64,000 bases of DNA, taken from contig NZ_BCQT01000016.1 of the NCBI RefSeq assembly GCF_001552215.1, forward strand, positions 1 to 64,000. The letters run 5' to 3'. The notes beneath the pieces were generated by a model. It did not search any database and was not told the DNA's origin. It saw only the letters and a program-made list of their open reading frames with translations. Of the stretch, positions 43,218 through 51,169 are shown piece by piece. Numbering within the stretch: position 1 is the stretch's first letter; every line of letters begins with the position of its first letter. This DNA is from Actinomadura macra NBRC 14102. GTDB lineage: Bacteria; Actinomycetota; Actinomycetes; Streptosporangiales; Streptosporangiaceae. The translations under genes and the position numbers were made by a program.

Positions 43218-44477
43218 ATGACCGAGGCCACGATGGGCCGCCGCGAGCGCAAGAAGGCCCGTACCAGGCAGGCGATCGCCGATGCGGCGCTACAGCTGTT
43301 CCTGGAACGCGGGTTCGACGAGGTCACGGTCAAGGACGTCGCGGAAGCCGCCGACGTGTCGATGAGCGGGCTGTTCAAGCACTTCCCGACCAAGGAGTCC
43401 CTGGTCTTCGACCAGGAGGACGACGTGCGGGCAGGCATCGTCTCCGCCGTCCAAGACCGCCCGGAGGGCGCCCCCGTCCTCCAGGTCTTGCGGGACTGGC
43501 TGCTGCGCTACACCTGCCAGAAGGCCGATGACCCGCGCGCCGCCGCGTTCGTCGACCTGATCGCCGGCGCCCCGGCGCTCAGCGACCACGCCCGCCGCAT
43601 GTGGCTGCGATACGAACAAGAACTGGCCGAGGCGATCCACCAGGCGGAACCGGACGGTCCCGGCGCCAGCATCGCCGCGCGGGCCGTGGCCCGGTTCGTC
43701 CTCGACAGCGCGCAGCCCAGGCAGCCCCATGACCCCGGCGCCGACCTCGACGCCGCCTTCACCCTCCTCGCCAACGGGTGGCCCGCCCCAGAAATGCGCG
43801 CCGCGCAACACGATCGGCCACAGAACCTGGTCTCCGGCGCATCGCTGTCACCACCAACTCGACCGCCGGGGCTGCGGGAACGCAAGAAGGCCCAGACCCG
43901 CCAAGCCATCACCCGGGCCGCGCTGGATCTGTTCATCGCACGCGGGTACGACGACGTTGGGGTCCGCGAGATCGCCGACGCGGCCGACACCTCGATCGCG
44001 ACCCTGTTCACCTACTTCCCCGACGGCAAGGCAAGCCTGGTCTTCCCCGGCAACCGGACGGATCACATCGCCGCCCTGGTCCACGCCGTCCACCACCGCA
44101 CCGCCGGGCAGACCATCCTGCGCGCCGTGCACGACCACATGGCCGAACGCGGCCCCTTCGCCGCCGACCTCAATCCGGACGAGCTACGGGCCCTGGACCT
44201 GGCCCGCGCCACCCCCGAACTGAGCGACTACGCCCTGCGCTCCTGGAGCGCAGCCCGAGACGCCCTCACCACCGCCATCACCCGAGAGGCCGCGCTCCCC
44301 CACGACGACCTCAGCGCCCGGCTCCTTGCCCGCTACCTCCTGCAGATCCCCGACCTCGCCAACTCCATCACCGGCGACGCCCGCCGCACCCTGGACGTCA
44401 TCACCGACCTACTCGAACGCGGATGGCCCGCTGGCCTCACCAGCACGCCACGCTTGGAAGGCACCACCGAACACTGA
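43218..44477 (+). CDS. Fused tandem TetR-family regulator
   Basis: The 419-residue product has two complete TetR units in one chain. The first HTH is at about residues 9-61 (RRERKKARTRQAIADAALQL, with VSMSGLFKHFPTKESLVF) and the second at about 218-275 (RERKKAQTRQAITRAALDL, with TSIATLFTYFPDGKASLVF). Each is followed by its own helical ligand domain. The two halves are clearly homologous, so the gene arose by duplication and fusion. A single TetR protein is about 200 residues. It is divergent from the FAD monooxygenase gene and probably represses it. Confidence 0.92.
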   Translation: MTEATMGRRERKKARTRQAIADAALQLFLERGFDEVTVKDVAEAADVSMSGLFKHFPTKESLVFDQEDDVRAGIVSAVQDRPEGAPVLQVLRDWLLRYTCQKADDPRAAAFVDLIAGAPALSDHARRMWLRYEQELAEAIHQAEPDGPGASIAARAVARFVLDSAQPRQPHDPGADLDAAFTLLANGWPAPEMRAAQHDRPQNLVSGASLSPPTRPPGLRERKKAQTRQAITRAALDLFIARGYDDVGVREIADAADTSIATLFTYFPDGKASLVFPGNRTDHIAALVHAVHHRTAGQTILRAVHDHMAERGPFAADLNPDELRALDLARATPELSDYALRSWSAARDALTTAITREAALPHDDLSARLLARYLLQIPDLANSITGDARRTLDVITDLLERGWPAGLTSTPRLEGTTEH

Positions 44478-44614
44478 GGGCAACGCAGCCGCTGTTTCAG
44501 GACAAGCCTGGATGACCTGAATCGACGGCAGCCTCCGGCAAAGATCCACTTTGGTCAGAATCGGGCGCTGTTGACCTGGTCGGAAGGCATCCCGGCCCGA
44601 GACTTGGCGGGCGG

Positions 44615-44995
44615 TCAGATGGCGATGGCGCCGCCGACGAAGGTCCGTTCCGGCGGGGAGGCCACGAGTTCCACCATGGTGCCGGCGCGAAGCTCCTCCC
44701 CGAGCACGCGGATGATCGCCTCAGTGAGGGCGGTTCCGAGCCCCGCGGTGATCTGCTCCGCGTCGGGGCGGTCGAACACGCCGGCGCGGACGCCCAGAAT
44801 CACCGAGGCGCTGGTGTCGACGCTCTTGCCGCCTCGTGCGAAGCGGCCCGCGGGCACCCCGTCCAGGCACACGCTCACCAGTTCACGGGCCCATTCGCCG
44901 TAGACTCCGACGATCGCCTCGGTCAACGCGGTGACAAGCTCGGGTTCCTTGCCCGACAGCCTTTTCTCTGGAAGACGGACGGTCAGATGCGGCAC
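44615..44995 (-). CDS. Tautomerase-superfamily protein with N-terminal Pro
   Basis: The start at GTG 44995 puts Pro at position 2 (MPHLTVRLPEKRL), which becomes the catalytic N-terminal proline after Met removal. GAGG lies 6 nt upstream. The 126-residue chain holds two beta-alpha-beta tautomerase units in tandem (PHLTVRLPEKR and VDTSASVILG), so it would form a trimer of fused units instead of a hexamer. Substrate unknown. It is divergent from a MarR regulator. Confidence 0.85.
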   Translation of the reverse strand: MPHLTVRLPEKRLSGKEPELVTALTEAIVGVYGEWARELVSVCLDGVPAGRFARGGKSVDTSASVILGVRAGVFDRPDAEQITAGLGTALTEAIIRVLGEELRAGTMVELVASPPERTFVGGAIAI

Positions 44996-45009
44996 AGTAG
45001 GCCTCGTTT

Positions 45010-45040
45010 CCTTTGACAACAAAGGCTTTAATCACAAAGG
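45010..45040. promoter_or_regulatory. MarR-type operator in the divergent promoter
   Basis: CCTTTG-N4-CAAAGG (45010-45025) is a perfect inverted repeat. A third CAAAGG at 45035-45040 gives a direct half-site. The repeats sit between the divergent tautomerase and MarR genes, 20-50 bp before the MarR ATG. Confidence 0.7.
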
Positions 45041-45059
45041 TATCTGTGAGAGGGCTCCG

Positions 45060-45572
45060 ATGTCCACGCAATCGGACGGTCCGGCCGTCGACGAGGCCGT
45101 CCGCACCCTGCTGCTGCTCATGCCACGTCTCGTCGGCCGCGCCAAGCGTCTTCCCATCCCCTCGGCGCTCCAGAGCCTGGATCTGGCGCCACGCCATCTC
45201 GCCCTGCTGGCTCATCTGGAATACGACGGTCCTGCCAGCATCAACGAGCTCGCCGCCCGGTTGGAGGTCGCACCCACGACCGTGAGTCTCATGGTCAGCG
45301 AGCTGTCGCGGCCGGGCGTCCTGGAACGCACCGCCGATCCCACTGACCGCCGCCGCCGCATCATCGCCATCGCGCCCGCCTTCACCGCACCGATCGGGGA
45401 ATGGCTGTCCGGCTCCGCCTGCGCCTGGAAGCGCGTCATGCGCGACCTCACCCCCACCGAGCGGGCGACGGTCATCACCGCCCTGCGCGCCTACGAGACC
45501 GCCTTGGATCAGGACCTCGACCGGTTTGGGGAGTCAACACCGCTGAAGCGGGCCAGGCCGAGACCGACGTAG
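45060..45572 (+). CDS. MarR-family transcriptional regulator
   Basis: This 170-residue protein has a winged HTH (ASINELAARLEVAPTTVSLMVSEL) with the wing ERTADPTDRRRRIIAIAP, flanked by dimerisation helices. The ATG at 45060 follows GAGAGGG. It is divergent from the tautomerase gene across 64 bp with clear inverted repeats, so it very likely controls both. Confidence 0.93.
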   Translation: MSTQSDGPAVDEAVRTLLLLMPRLVGRAKRLPIPSALQSLDLAPRHLALLAHLEYDGPASINELAARLEVAPTTVSLMVSELSRPGVLERTADPTDRRRRIIAIAPAFTAPIGEWLSGSACAWKRVMRDLTPTERATVITALRAYETALDQDLDRFGESTPLKRARPRPT

Positions 45573-45780
45573 TCCAGCCCTGCCGAGCGCCGCGGCTGGG
45601 CCGAGACGGCAGACCACGATTCTGCCGGCGACCGTCCGGCTCCTGGAGACGGCATCGGTCGACATGTCCTGAACGTACCGGACCTGCCGATCGCATCGAG
45701 CCTGCCGGCGCGCGTCGAGCGAGCGGGCAGGGTTGAGTCACAGTGGACGCTGCCGGAGCTCCGGTCAATGGCAGGGCGTG

Positions 45781-46161
45781 TTAGCTGCCCTTGAGAAGTT
45801 CTGCTTGCGGCAACTCCTCAGAACGCAGGCGACCCGTCTGTGTATCGAGAAGGTGCCATCGAGTCGTCGCACCATCCGGACCGTTGAGTGTCCCCCGCGC
45901 GAGCGCAGCGTCAATGCAACGCCGCACCTCGTCCTCCGCCTCTTGCTCCGCGGCGAACAGGACACGCAGACGAGTCGTGCTGCCCTGTAGGTCGGCGACC
46001 GTATGGTGCGGAGCGGTCGGACAGGGCGGCTCGTGCTCCCAGCTCCCACAGAGAGCCACGGTGATCGCGGCCCCTGGAGCCCGCAGATCACCGCCTGCTT
46101 CCACGAGGATCGTCGCCTCATGGGCGAAAGCTTCGCGCACCCTCCCACAATGACACAGCAT
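45781..46161 (-). CDS. Hypothetical cytoplasmic protein
   Basis: An ATG at 46161 opens 126 codons (MLCHCGRVREAFAHE, LQGSTTRLRVLFAAEQEAEDEV, ending in EELPQAELLKGS). The composition is that of a normal soluble actinomycete protein. No family or motif is recognised beyond three Cys in the first 40 residues. No strong ribosome site precedes it, so transcription may be leaderless or the start may differ. Confidence 0.6.
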   Translation of the reverse strand: MLCHCGRVREAFAHEATILVEAGGDLRAPGAAITVALCGSWEHEPPCPTAPHHTVADLQGSTTRLRVLFAAEQEAEDEVRRCIDAALARGTLNGPDGATTRWHLLDTQTGRLRSEELPQAELLKGS

Positions 46162-46484
46162 GCGCCGAGAGGTGCGGTGTCGAGGTCGCCCAACAATCGA
46201 TGGCGGTCTCAGTGGCCGCTACAACGACGGTGCGCACAGGGCAGCGCAAACTGGGTTCGGCGAGTGGTAGCACGGCTCCCTGCGGGGCCAACCGAGGGCT
46301 GTCCATAGAACACCAATTCAACAGAAGAGCATGAACTCCGTCCGGCAGGCACTGACTCCAGCGACCAGTGGCCGATACCGGCTACTCACCCAGAAATGAA
46401 AGCTACCGCAGTCATGATGTGGCAGCGTGCGAAGTGTCCGCACTTGTCATAGATCTATACGAGAATAATCGCTAGGAGTCTGCG
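46162..46484. other. Upstream region of the VWA operon
   Basis: No gene is supported. The last about 100 bp (46390-46484) are AT-richer and end in CTAGGAGTCTGCG before the ATG, giving a good AGGAG ribosome site for the first operon gene. Confidence 0.5.
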
Positions 46485-47705
46485 ATGACAGCCGATTCGA
46501 CACGCGCTGTCGGGGCGCCCTCGCTCGGCATCGTCCGTCCCCCCGGTTTCTGGACTTCGCCTTTTGGTTGGACGTTCGTGCTCGTTGCCTGCGTCGCTGC
46601 GTTAGGTACGGTGATGCTCGTCCGAGCCCCGGGGGTCGTGACGATCCGCGGGATCATGGCGTCCAAGCAGGACTTCTTCAACGATGAGGGGGTTCAGCGC
46701 CTGCTGCTGAAGCACGGTATCCGCGTCGATGTCACCGCCCGCGGCTCGGGCGAGGCCGTCTACGAGGTGCTCAGCCACAGGACGCAGCAGGCCCAGCCTT
46801 ACGATTTCGCCTTTCCGTCTGGGCAGCCGGCGGCGGATCGGATCAAGAGCGAGCGCAGCCAACGGGGCCTGTACGTCCGGACGACACGCCTGTTCACCAG
46901 CCCGGTCGTGCTCGCGAGCTACCGCGAGTACGCCGAGACCTTGGTCAGAAACGGCGCTGCGTCCCGACATTCGGGCGGGCCGGGCGGAGCGCTCTACTAC
47001 ACGCTCGACACGGCCAAATTCATCGAGTTGGGCAAGAGCGGCAAGACCTGGAACGACATCGGCATCGGCGACAACAGCAGCCCCCGGGTCACGAACGGCA
47101 ACCGGGTACTCGCCCACAACCCCGGAGTGTGCCGGTCCAATTCCGGCACCACCTATCTCGGACTTGTCGCCTTCGTGGAGAACAACGAACGGCCGGCACA
47201 GAATGAGGCTGAGATCGACCGGCTTGCCAGAGATGTTCAACCGTTCATCACCGCGATCGGCATGCCGGAGTCGGACCTGTGGCAGTTCTACATCACTCCG
47301 GAGGGCAAGAGCCAGGGGCCGATCGTCGTGGTGTACGAGCACCAGTTCCTCGCCTATCAGCAGGCCAATCGGCGCCAGACTGGTCGTCTGGACAGCGAGC
47401 GGGTACTGCTCTATCCCAAACAGGAGTTCCAGACCGATCCGGAGTACATATCACTCAAACCCGGTGCCGCCGACCGGCTCGGCCAGCTGCTCCTCAAAGA
47501 CCGGGACCTGCGCCGGCGCATGATGGAGCTCGGCTTCCGAATGATCGACCAATCTGACGCCACCGGGACCAGGCAGCTCTTCAACCAGCTCGCTCAGCGT
47601 GGCGTGCCGGCACCCGACCCCCGCACCGATTACACCGCTGCGGAACTGCCGGAGCTGAACCTCCTGCAACGCTTGGTCCATGCCGTCGGCAGGTGCCCCT
47701 CATGA
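46485..47705 (+). CDS. Membrane-anchored substrate-binding-like protein (operon gene 1)
   Basis: A 406-residue protein with a single membrane segment at residues about 29-46 and the bulk outside. The start of the outer domain (VTIRGIMASKQDFFNDEGVQRLLLKHGIRV, split here by eye at about 52-81) has the fold signature of periplasmic binding proteins of the ABC extracellular type. No transporter is nearby. Its stop overlaps the ATG of the next gene by 4 nt (ATGA). It probably acts with the following binding-protein/VWA lipoprotein. No precise function is known. Confidence 0.82.
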   Translation: MTADSTRAVGAPSLGIVRPPGFWTSPFGWTFVLVACVAALGTVMLVRAPGVVTIRGIMASKQDFFNDEGVQRLLLKHGIRVDVTARGSGEAVYEVLSHRTQQAQPYDFAFPSGQPAADRIKSERSQRGLYVRTTRLFTSPVVLASYREYAETLVRNGAASRHSGGPGGALYYTLDTAKFIELGKSGKTWNDIGIGDNSSPRVTNGNRVLAHNPGVCRSNSGTTYLGLVAFVENNERPAQNEAEIDRLARDVQPFITAIGMPESDLWQFYITPEGKSQGPIVVVYEHQFLAYQQANRRQTGRLDSERVLLYPKQEFQTDPEYISLKPGAADRLGQLLLKDRDLRRRMMELGFRMIDQSDATGTRQLFNQLAQRGVPAPDPRTDYTAAELPELNLLQRLVHAVGRCPS

Positions 47706-49270
47706 GGGCGCGGCGGTCCCGGCGCCCTCTCGCCCTTCTCATGGCCTGCGCGTTGCTCGTCCTGGACACCGGTTGCACCTCGGACGTCACGACGCTCCGG
47801 GTGCTGGCAAGCTCAGAGCTGACCAACATGCGCCCGCTCCTGGACGAGCTGCGCCGTGACACCGGGATCGAGGTCGAACTCGACTACCGGGGCACGGTCG
47901 ACGCGTCCGCCATGCTCGCCAAGGGCGACGACCACGATCTTGCCTGGCTGTCCGACGACCGGTATCTGCAGCTCAAGTTGCAGGAGTCGGGCCGGCCGCT
48001 GCGCCCCCTGTCCAGGGAGATCATGATGTCGCCGGTGGTCTTCGGTGTCCGGCGGCAGACAGCGGATCGGCTCCGCCGCGACGCCCCGGATCCGAACCTG
48101 TCCTGGGCGGACATCGCCGACGGCGCGGCGAAAGGGCTGGTGCACTTCGGCATGGCCGACCCCTGGCACGCCAGCAGCGGGCTCGCCGCCCTCGTCGGCG
48201 TCGCGACGGCGGCGGCCAGGACGGGCGGTGCACTGCGCCCACAGGACGTCACCTGTGATCGGCTGCGCGGCCTGTTCTCCGGCCAGACGCTCACCGCGCC
48301 GTCCTCGGACAAGCTCATCGAGGCGTTCGTCGCGAACCAGGGAAGAGCCGACGCGTTGATCGGGTACGAATCGACACTGCTCTCGCTCAACGCGAGTGGG
48401 CGGCTGCGCGAACCGCTTGAGATCGTCTATCCCGAGGACGGCATCGTGATGTCGGAGTATCCGCTGCTGCTGCTCGATCCCGCACGGCGCGCCGCCTACG
48501 ACAAGGTCGTGGCCTGGCTGACACGTCCCGACACCCAGCGCAAGATCATGCAGCGGACGCTGCGGCGCCCCGTCCTGCCCACCGTGCCCCGGGCTCCTCA
48601 GCTGCGCAACGAGATAGGCAACGCACTGTACTTCCCGGACCAGTCCCAGGTCATCGACCGGCTGCTGGCCAACTACACCTCGAACGCACACCAGCCTGGC
48701 CAGGTGATCTTCGTTCTGGACTACTCCGGCTCCATGAAGGGTGCGCGGATCAAGGCGCTTCGCGCGACGTTCGAGGGCCTCGGCGGCGGAGACGACTCTT
48801 CCCTCGGCAGGTTCGTGCGGTTCTACCAGGGTGAACGATTCACTCTCATGCGCTTCGGGGAGAGTGTCCACGCCGAACGCAACATCACCATCAGCGGCAA
48901 GAACGACGCCGAGGCAATACGCAGCTTCCTCGCTGCCGACCGGTTCCACCAGGACACCGCCGTGTGGTCAGCGCTCGACCACGCATACCAGCGCGCCGCC
49001 GAACTCCGGCGCGCCGACCCGAAACGCCAGGTGACCATCGTTCTCATGACCGACGGCCAGAACAACTCCGGTATGCCCCTGGCGGATTTCCTCCGCCGCT
49101 ACAACGCCCTACCAGTGGAGAGCAAATCCGTGCACACCTACACCATCCGCTTCGGCGAGGCCGACCCGGCTGAGCTGAACGCCGCCGCCAAGGCCACCGG
49201 CGGACGCATGATCGACGCGAACGCGTCCTCGCTCGACCTGGCCTTCGAACAAACCCGCGGCTGTCGCTGA
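47702..49270 (+). CDS. Lipoprotein with binding-protein and VWA domains (operon gene 2)
   Basis: The 522-residue protein has a lipoprotein signal ending at Cys25 (VLDTGC, a non-ideal lipobox). An extracellular solute-binding-like domain follows (about 30-300; TTLRVLASSELTNMRPLL, KGDDHDLAWLSDD). The C-terminal von Willebrand A domain has the complete MIDAS site D340-x-S342-x-S344, Thr419 and Asp451 (VLMTDGQNN). VWA MIDAS sites bind a metal and a partner's acidic residue. Start ATG 47702 overlaps the previous stop. Gene 3 follows after 13 bp. The three form one operon. Confidence 0.88.
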   Translation: MRARRSRRPLALLMACALLVLDTGCTSDVTTLRVLASSELTNMRPLLDELRRDTGIEVELDYRGTVDASAMLAKGDDHDLAWLSDDRYLQLKLQESGRPLRPLSREIMMSPVVFGVRRQTADRLRRDAPDPNLSWADIADGAAKGLVHFGMADPWHASSGLAALVGVATAAARTGGALRPQDVTCDRLRGLFSGQTLTAPSSDKLIEAFVANQGRADALIGYESTLLSLNASGRLREPLEIVYPEDGIVMSEYPLLLLDPARRAAYDKVVAWLTRPDTQRKIMQRTLRRPVLPTVPRAPQLRNEIGNALYFPDQSQVIDRLLANYTSNAHQPGQVIFVLDYSGSMKGARIKALRATFEGLGGGDDSSLGRFVRFYQGERFTLMRFGESVHAERNITISGKNDAEAIRSFLAADRFHQDTAVWSALDHAYQRAAELRRADPKRQVTIVLMTDGQNNSGMPLADFLRRYNALPVESKSVHTYTIRFGEADPAELNAAAKATGGRMIDANASSLDLAFEQTRGCR

Positions 49271-49283
49271 CCCGGAGGCACAC

Positions 49284-50018
49284 ATGCTGCTGTGGAGCTT
49301 GATCACCGCCAGTGCCCTCGCCGCAATGCTGGCGATCCCCTTGGTCTACGCGTTCAAGGTGCATCGCCACCCGTCGGTGCTGGCGCGGAAGCAGAAACCG
49401 GGGATCTGCATCTACCTCGACGAGGACAATGCCATGGACCTCTATCTACAGGGCGACTACCCGTACCTGCACAGCACGGTCGTGAAGACCTCGCGCCGCA
49501 ACATCGTGTTGGGGTTACTGCTCCGCTTCCTTCCCTTCCTCGCAAACGTGCAACACACAGCCGCAGAAGAGCAGGTCATCAAGTATTTCGAGGAGGTGGG
49601 CCCGATCACGGTCATCGGCCGGATCGTCCGCGCGCTGAATGACGCGGACGACATCGTTCATGTCGACCTCCTCAACCACACGATCTGCCCGAATGCGGAC
49701 CTGGAACGGACGCTGGGGCCGAGCCGCGGCAAGCAGCCCCGATCGGCCCGCCTGCGCGACCTCGAATCAGACACCTTCGTCTCGGTGATGGGACGCTTCA
49801 AGGTCACGGACAAATCCGAGAAGGCGACCACCTTCTCCGCCCCGTACGGCGGTTCCTCCGCGGACTCCCCCACGGTCAGCGTCACTTGCATCACCAAGCA
49901 CCTGCGCCGCGACGACACCCCCGACCTCGCCTTCCGCGCCCGCTGCCTGGGAAAAATCAACTGGGACCCCACCACCGGCCACCTAAAGATCTACCCCGTC
50001 CTCGCAATCTTCCAGTAG
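49284..50018 (+). CDS. Membrane protein of unknown function (operon gene 3)
   Basis: The 244-residue product has an N-terminal membrane segment (residues about 4-23, SLITASALAAMLAIPLVYAF) and a soluble domain with GICIYLDEDNAMDLYLQGDY, then ITVIGRIVRALNDADDIVHV. A second hydrophobic stretch (VLGLLLRFLPFL, about 76-87) is short. No known family was recognised. The ATG follows the VWA gene by 13 bp with GGAGG upstream, so co-translation is likely. Confidence 0.78.
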   Translation: MLLWSLITASALAAMLAIPLVYAFKVHRHPSVLARKQKPGICIYLDEDNAMDLYLQGDYPYLHSTVVKTSRRNIVLGLLLRFLPFLANVQHTAAEEQVIKYFEEVGPITVIGRIVRALNDADDIVHVDLLNHTICPNADLERTLGPSRGKQPRSARLRDLESDTFVSVMGRFKVTDKSEKATTFSAPYGGSSADSPTVSVTCITKHLRRDDTPDLAFRARCLGKINWDPTTGHLKIYPVLAIFQ

Positions 50019-50024
50019 CCCAGG

Positions 50025-50300
50025 CCGTAACCGAACTCGCTGGTGTGGTCGTAGCCCGGCTGCCGGGGCTGCTCCACATCGGTCGCATCTCTGGCCCGAC
50101 GTACCGCATGCCGCTCGACGCACATGCGGTCGACGGCGGCTACCTCGTCGTTCTGGTGTACGGATCGGGCTCGGATGGGTGCAGAACGTCCTGGCGGCGG
50201 ACGGTGCACGGCTTCGGGTCGATGGGCGGGCGGTGGACCTGGCCGTCCCGCGCCTGGTCGAGAAGGACGAGGCATTCCGGGGTCCGAGAAGTACCCTTGG
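50025..50300 (+). pseudogene. F420-type nitroreductase (DUF385-like) remnant, frameshifted
   Basis: The plus strand reads LPGLLHIGRISGPTYRMPLDAH and GGYLVVLVYGSGSD in one frame. After a one-base deletion near 50174 it continues in the next frame as WVQNVLAADGARLRVDGRAV and LAVPRLVEKDEAF. This pattern (Arg/Gly-rich strand, GGYLVV, W-x-N-L-x-A-x-G) is that of deazaflavin-dependent nitroreductases. The N-terminus is missing. It directly precedes the methyltransferase start. Confidence 0.65.
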
Positions 50301-50303
50301 GCG

Positions 50304-51014
50304 ATGTTCTCGCCTCAAGGCCCTTCACTGCGCGAACTGGTGGTCCAGGCCTTGTCATCGGTCGAGCGAGGCTACGACCTGCTCGCTCCGAAGTTCGACC
50401 ACACGCCCTTCCGCACTCCCGACAACGTTCTCGGCGCAACCGCCGATGCCCTGCGTCCGTTCGGGCCCTTTGGGGAGGGACTGGACGTGTGCTGCGGCAC
50501 CGGCGCAGGCGTGCGGGCCCTGAGACCCTTGTGCCAAGGGCGGCTCACGGGCGTCGACTTCAGCACCGGCATGCTCGCGCAGGCTCGCCAAGCCCACCCG
50601 GACGTCGAATGGGTGCGGGCCGAGGTTCGGGCCCTGCCCTTCGTCGAAACCTTCGACCTCGCGGTGAGCTTTGGAGCGCTGGGGCATTTCCTGCCCACCG
50701 AACGGCCCCTGCTCTTCTCCAAGGTGTACCGCGCGCTGCGGCCCGGCGGGATGTTCGCCTTCCCGATCGCAGCGCCCTTGCCTCTCACGTCTGTCTCGTA
50801 CTGGACCCTGCTCGGATTCGACATCGTGATGCGAGTGCGCAATGCGGTGTGGCGTCCGCCCTTCATCATGTATTACCGCACCTGTCCGTTGCAGGCAGTA
50901 CGCCGCGACTTGACCGAAGCTGGATTCACGGTGACCACAGCTCCCTTGGCGGCCCTGGGACGGCGCGAGGACGGCAGCCCGCGCTATCGCCTCGTGCTCG
51001 CGCGGAGACCGTAG
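50304..51014 (+). CDS. Class I SAM-dependent methyltransferase
   Basis: This 236-residue protein has motif I LDVCCGTGAGVRALRP (about residues 53-68), the acidic end of strand 2 (TGVDFST) and motif IV region (FDLAVSFGALGHFL), then RALRPGGMFAFPI. It is of the ubiquinone/menaquinone-biosynthesis-like methyltransferase type (Methyltransf_11). Substrate unknown. ATG 50304 has no strong ribosome site. Confidence 0.87.
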   Translation: MFSPQGPSLRELVVQALSSVERGYDLLAPKFDHTPFRTPDNVLGATADALRPFGPFGEGLDVCCGTGAGVRALRPLCQGRLTGVDFSTGMLAQARQAHPDVEWVRAEVRALPFVETFDLAVSFGALGHFLPTERPLLFSKVYRALRPGGMFAFPIAAPLPLTSVSYWTLLGFDIVMRVRNAVWRPPFIMYYRTCPLQAVRRDLTEAGFTVTTAPLAALGRREDGSPRYRLVLARRP

Positions 51015-51169
51015 TTTCTCGGGTGGCGGACGGCTCACCACGTGACCGTGGCAGGCAATCCGAATCGGCGCGGAAGGTCGCTGTCAAGGACATGTGTGAT
51101 GGCGTGGATTCGGCGTGAAGGCTTGGGCTGGACCGATGAATTTCCTCGGCGAGGCAGGTCTCCTCCACC

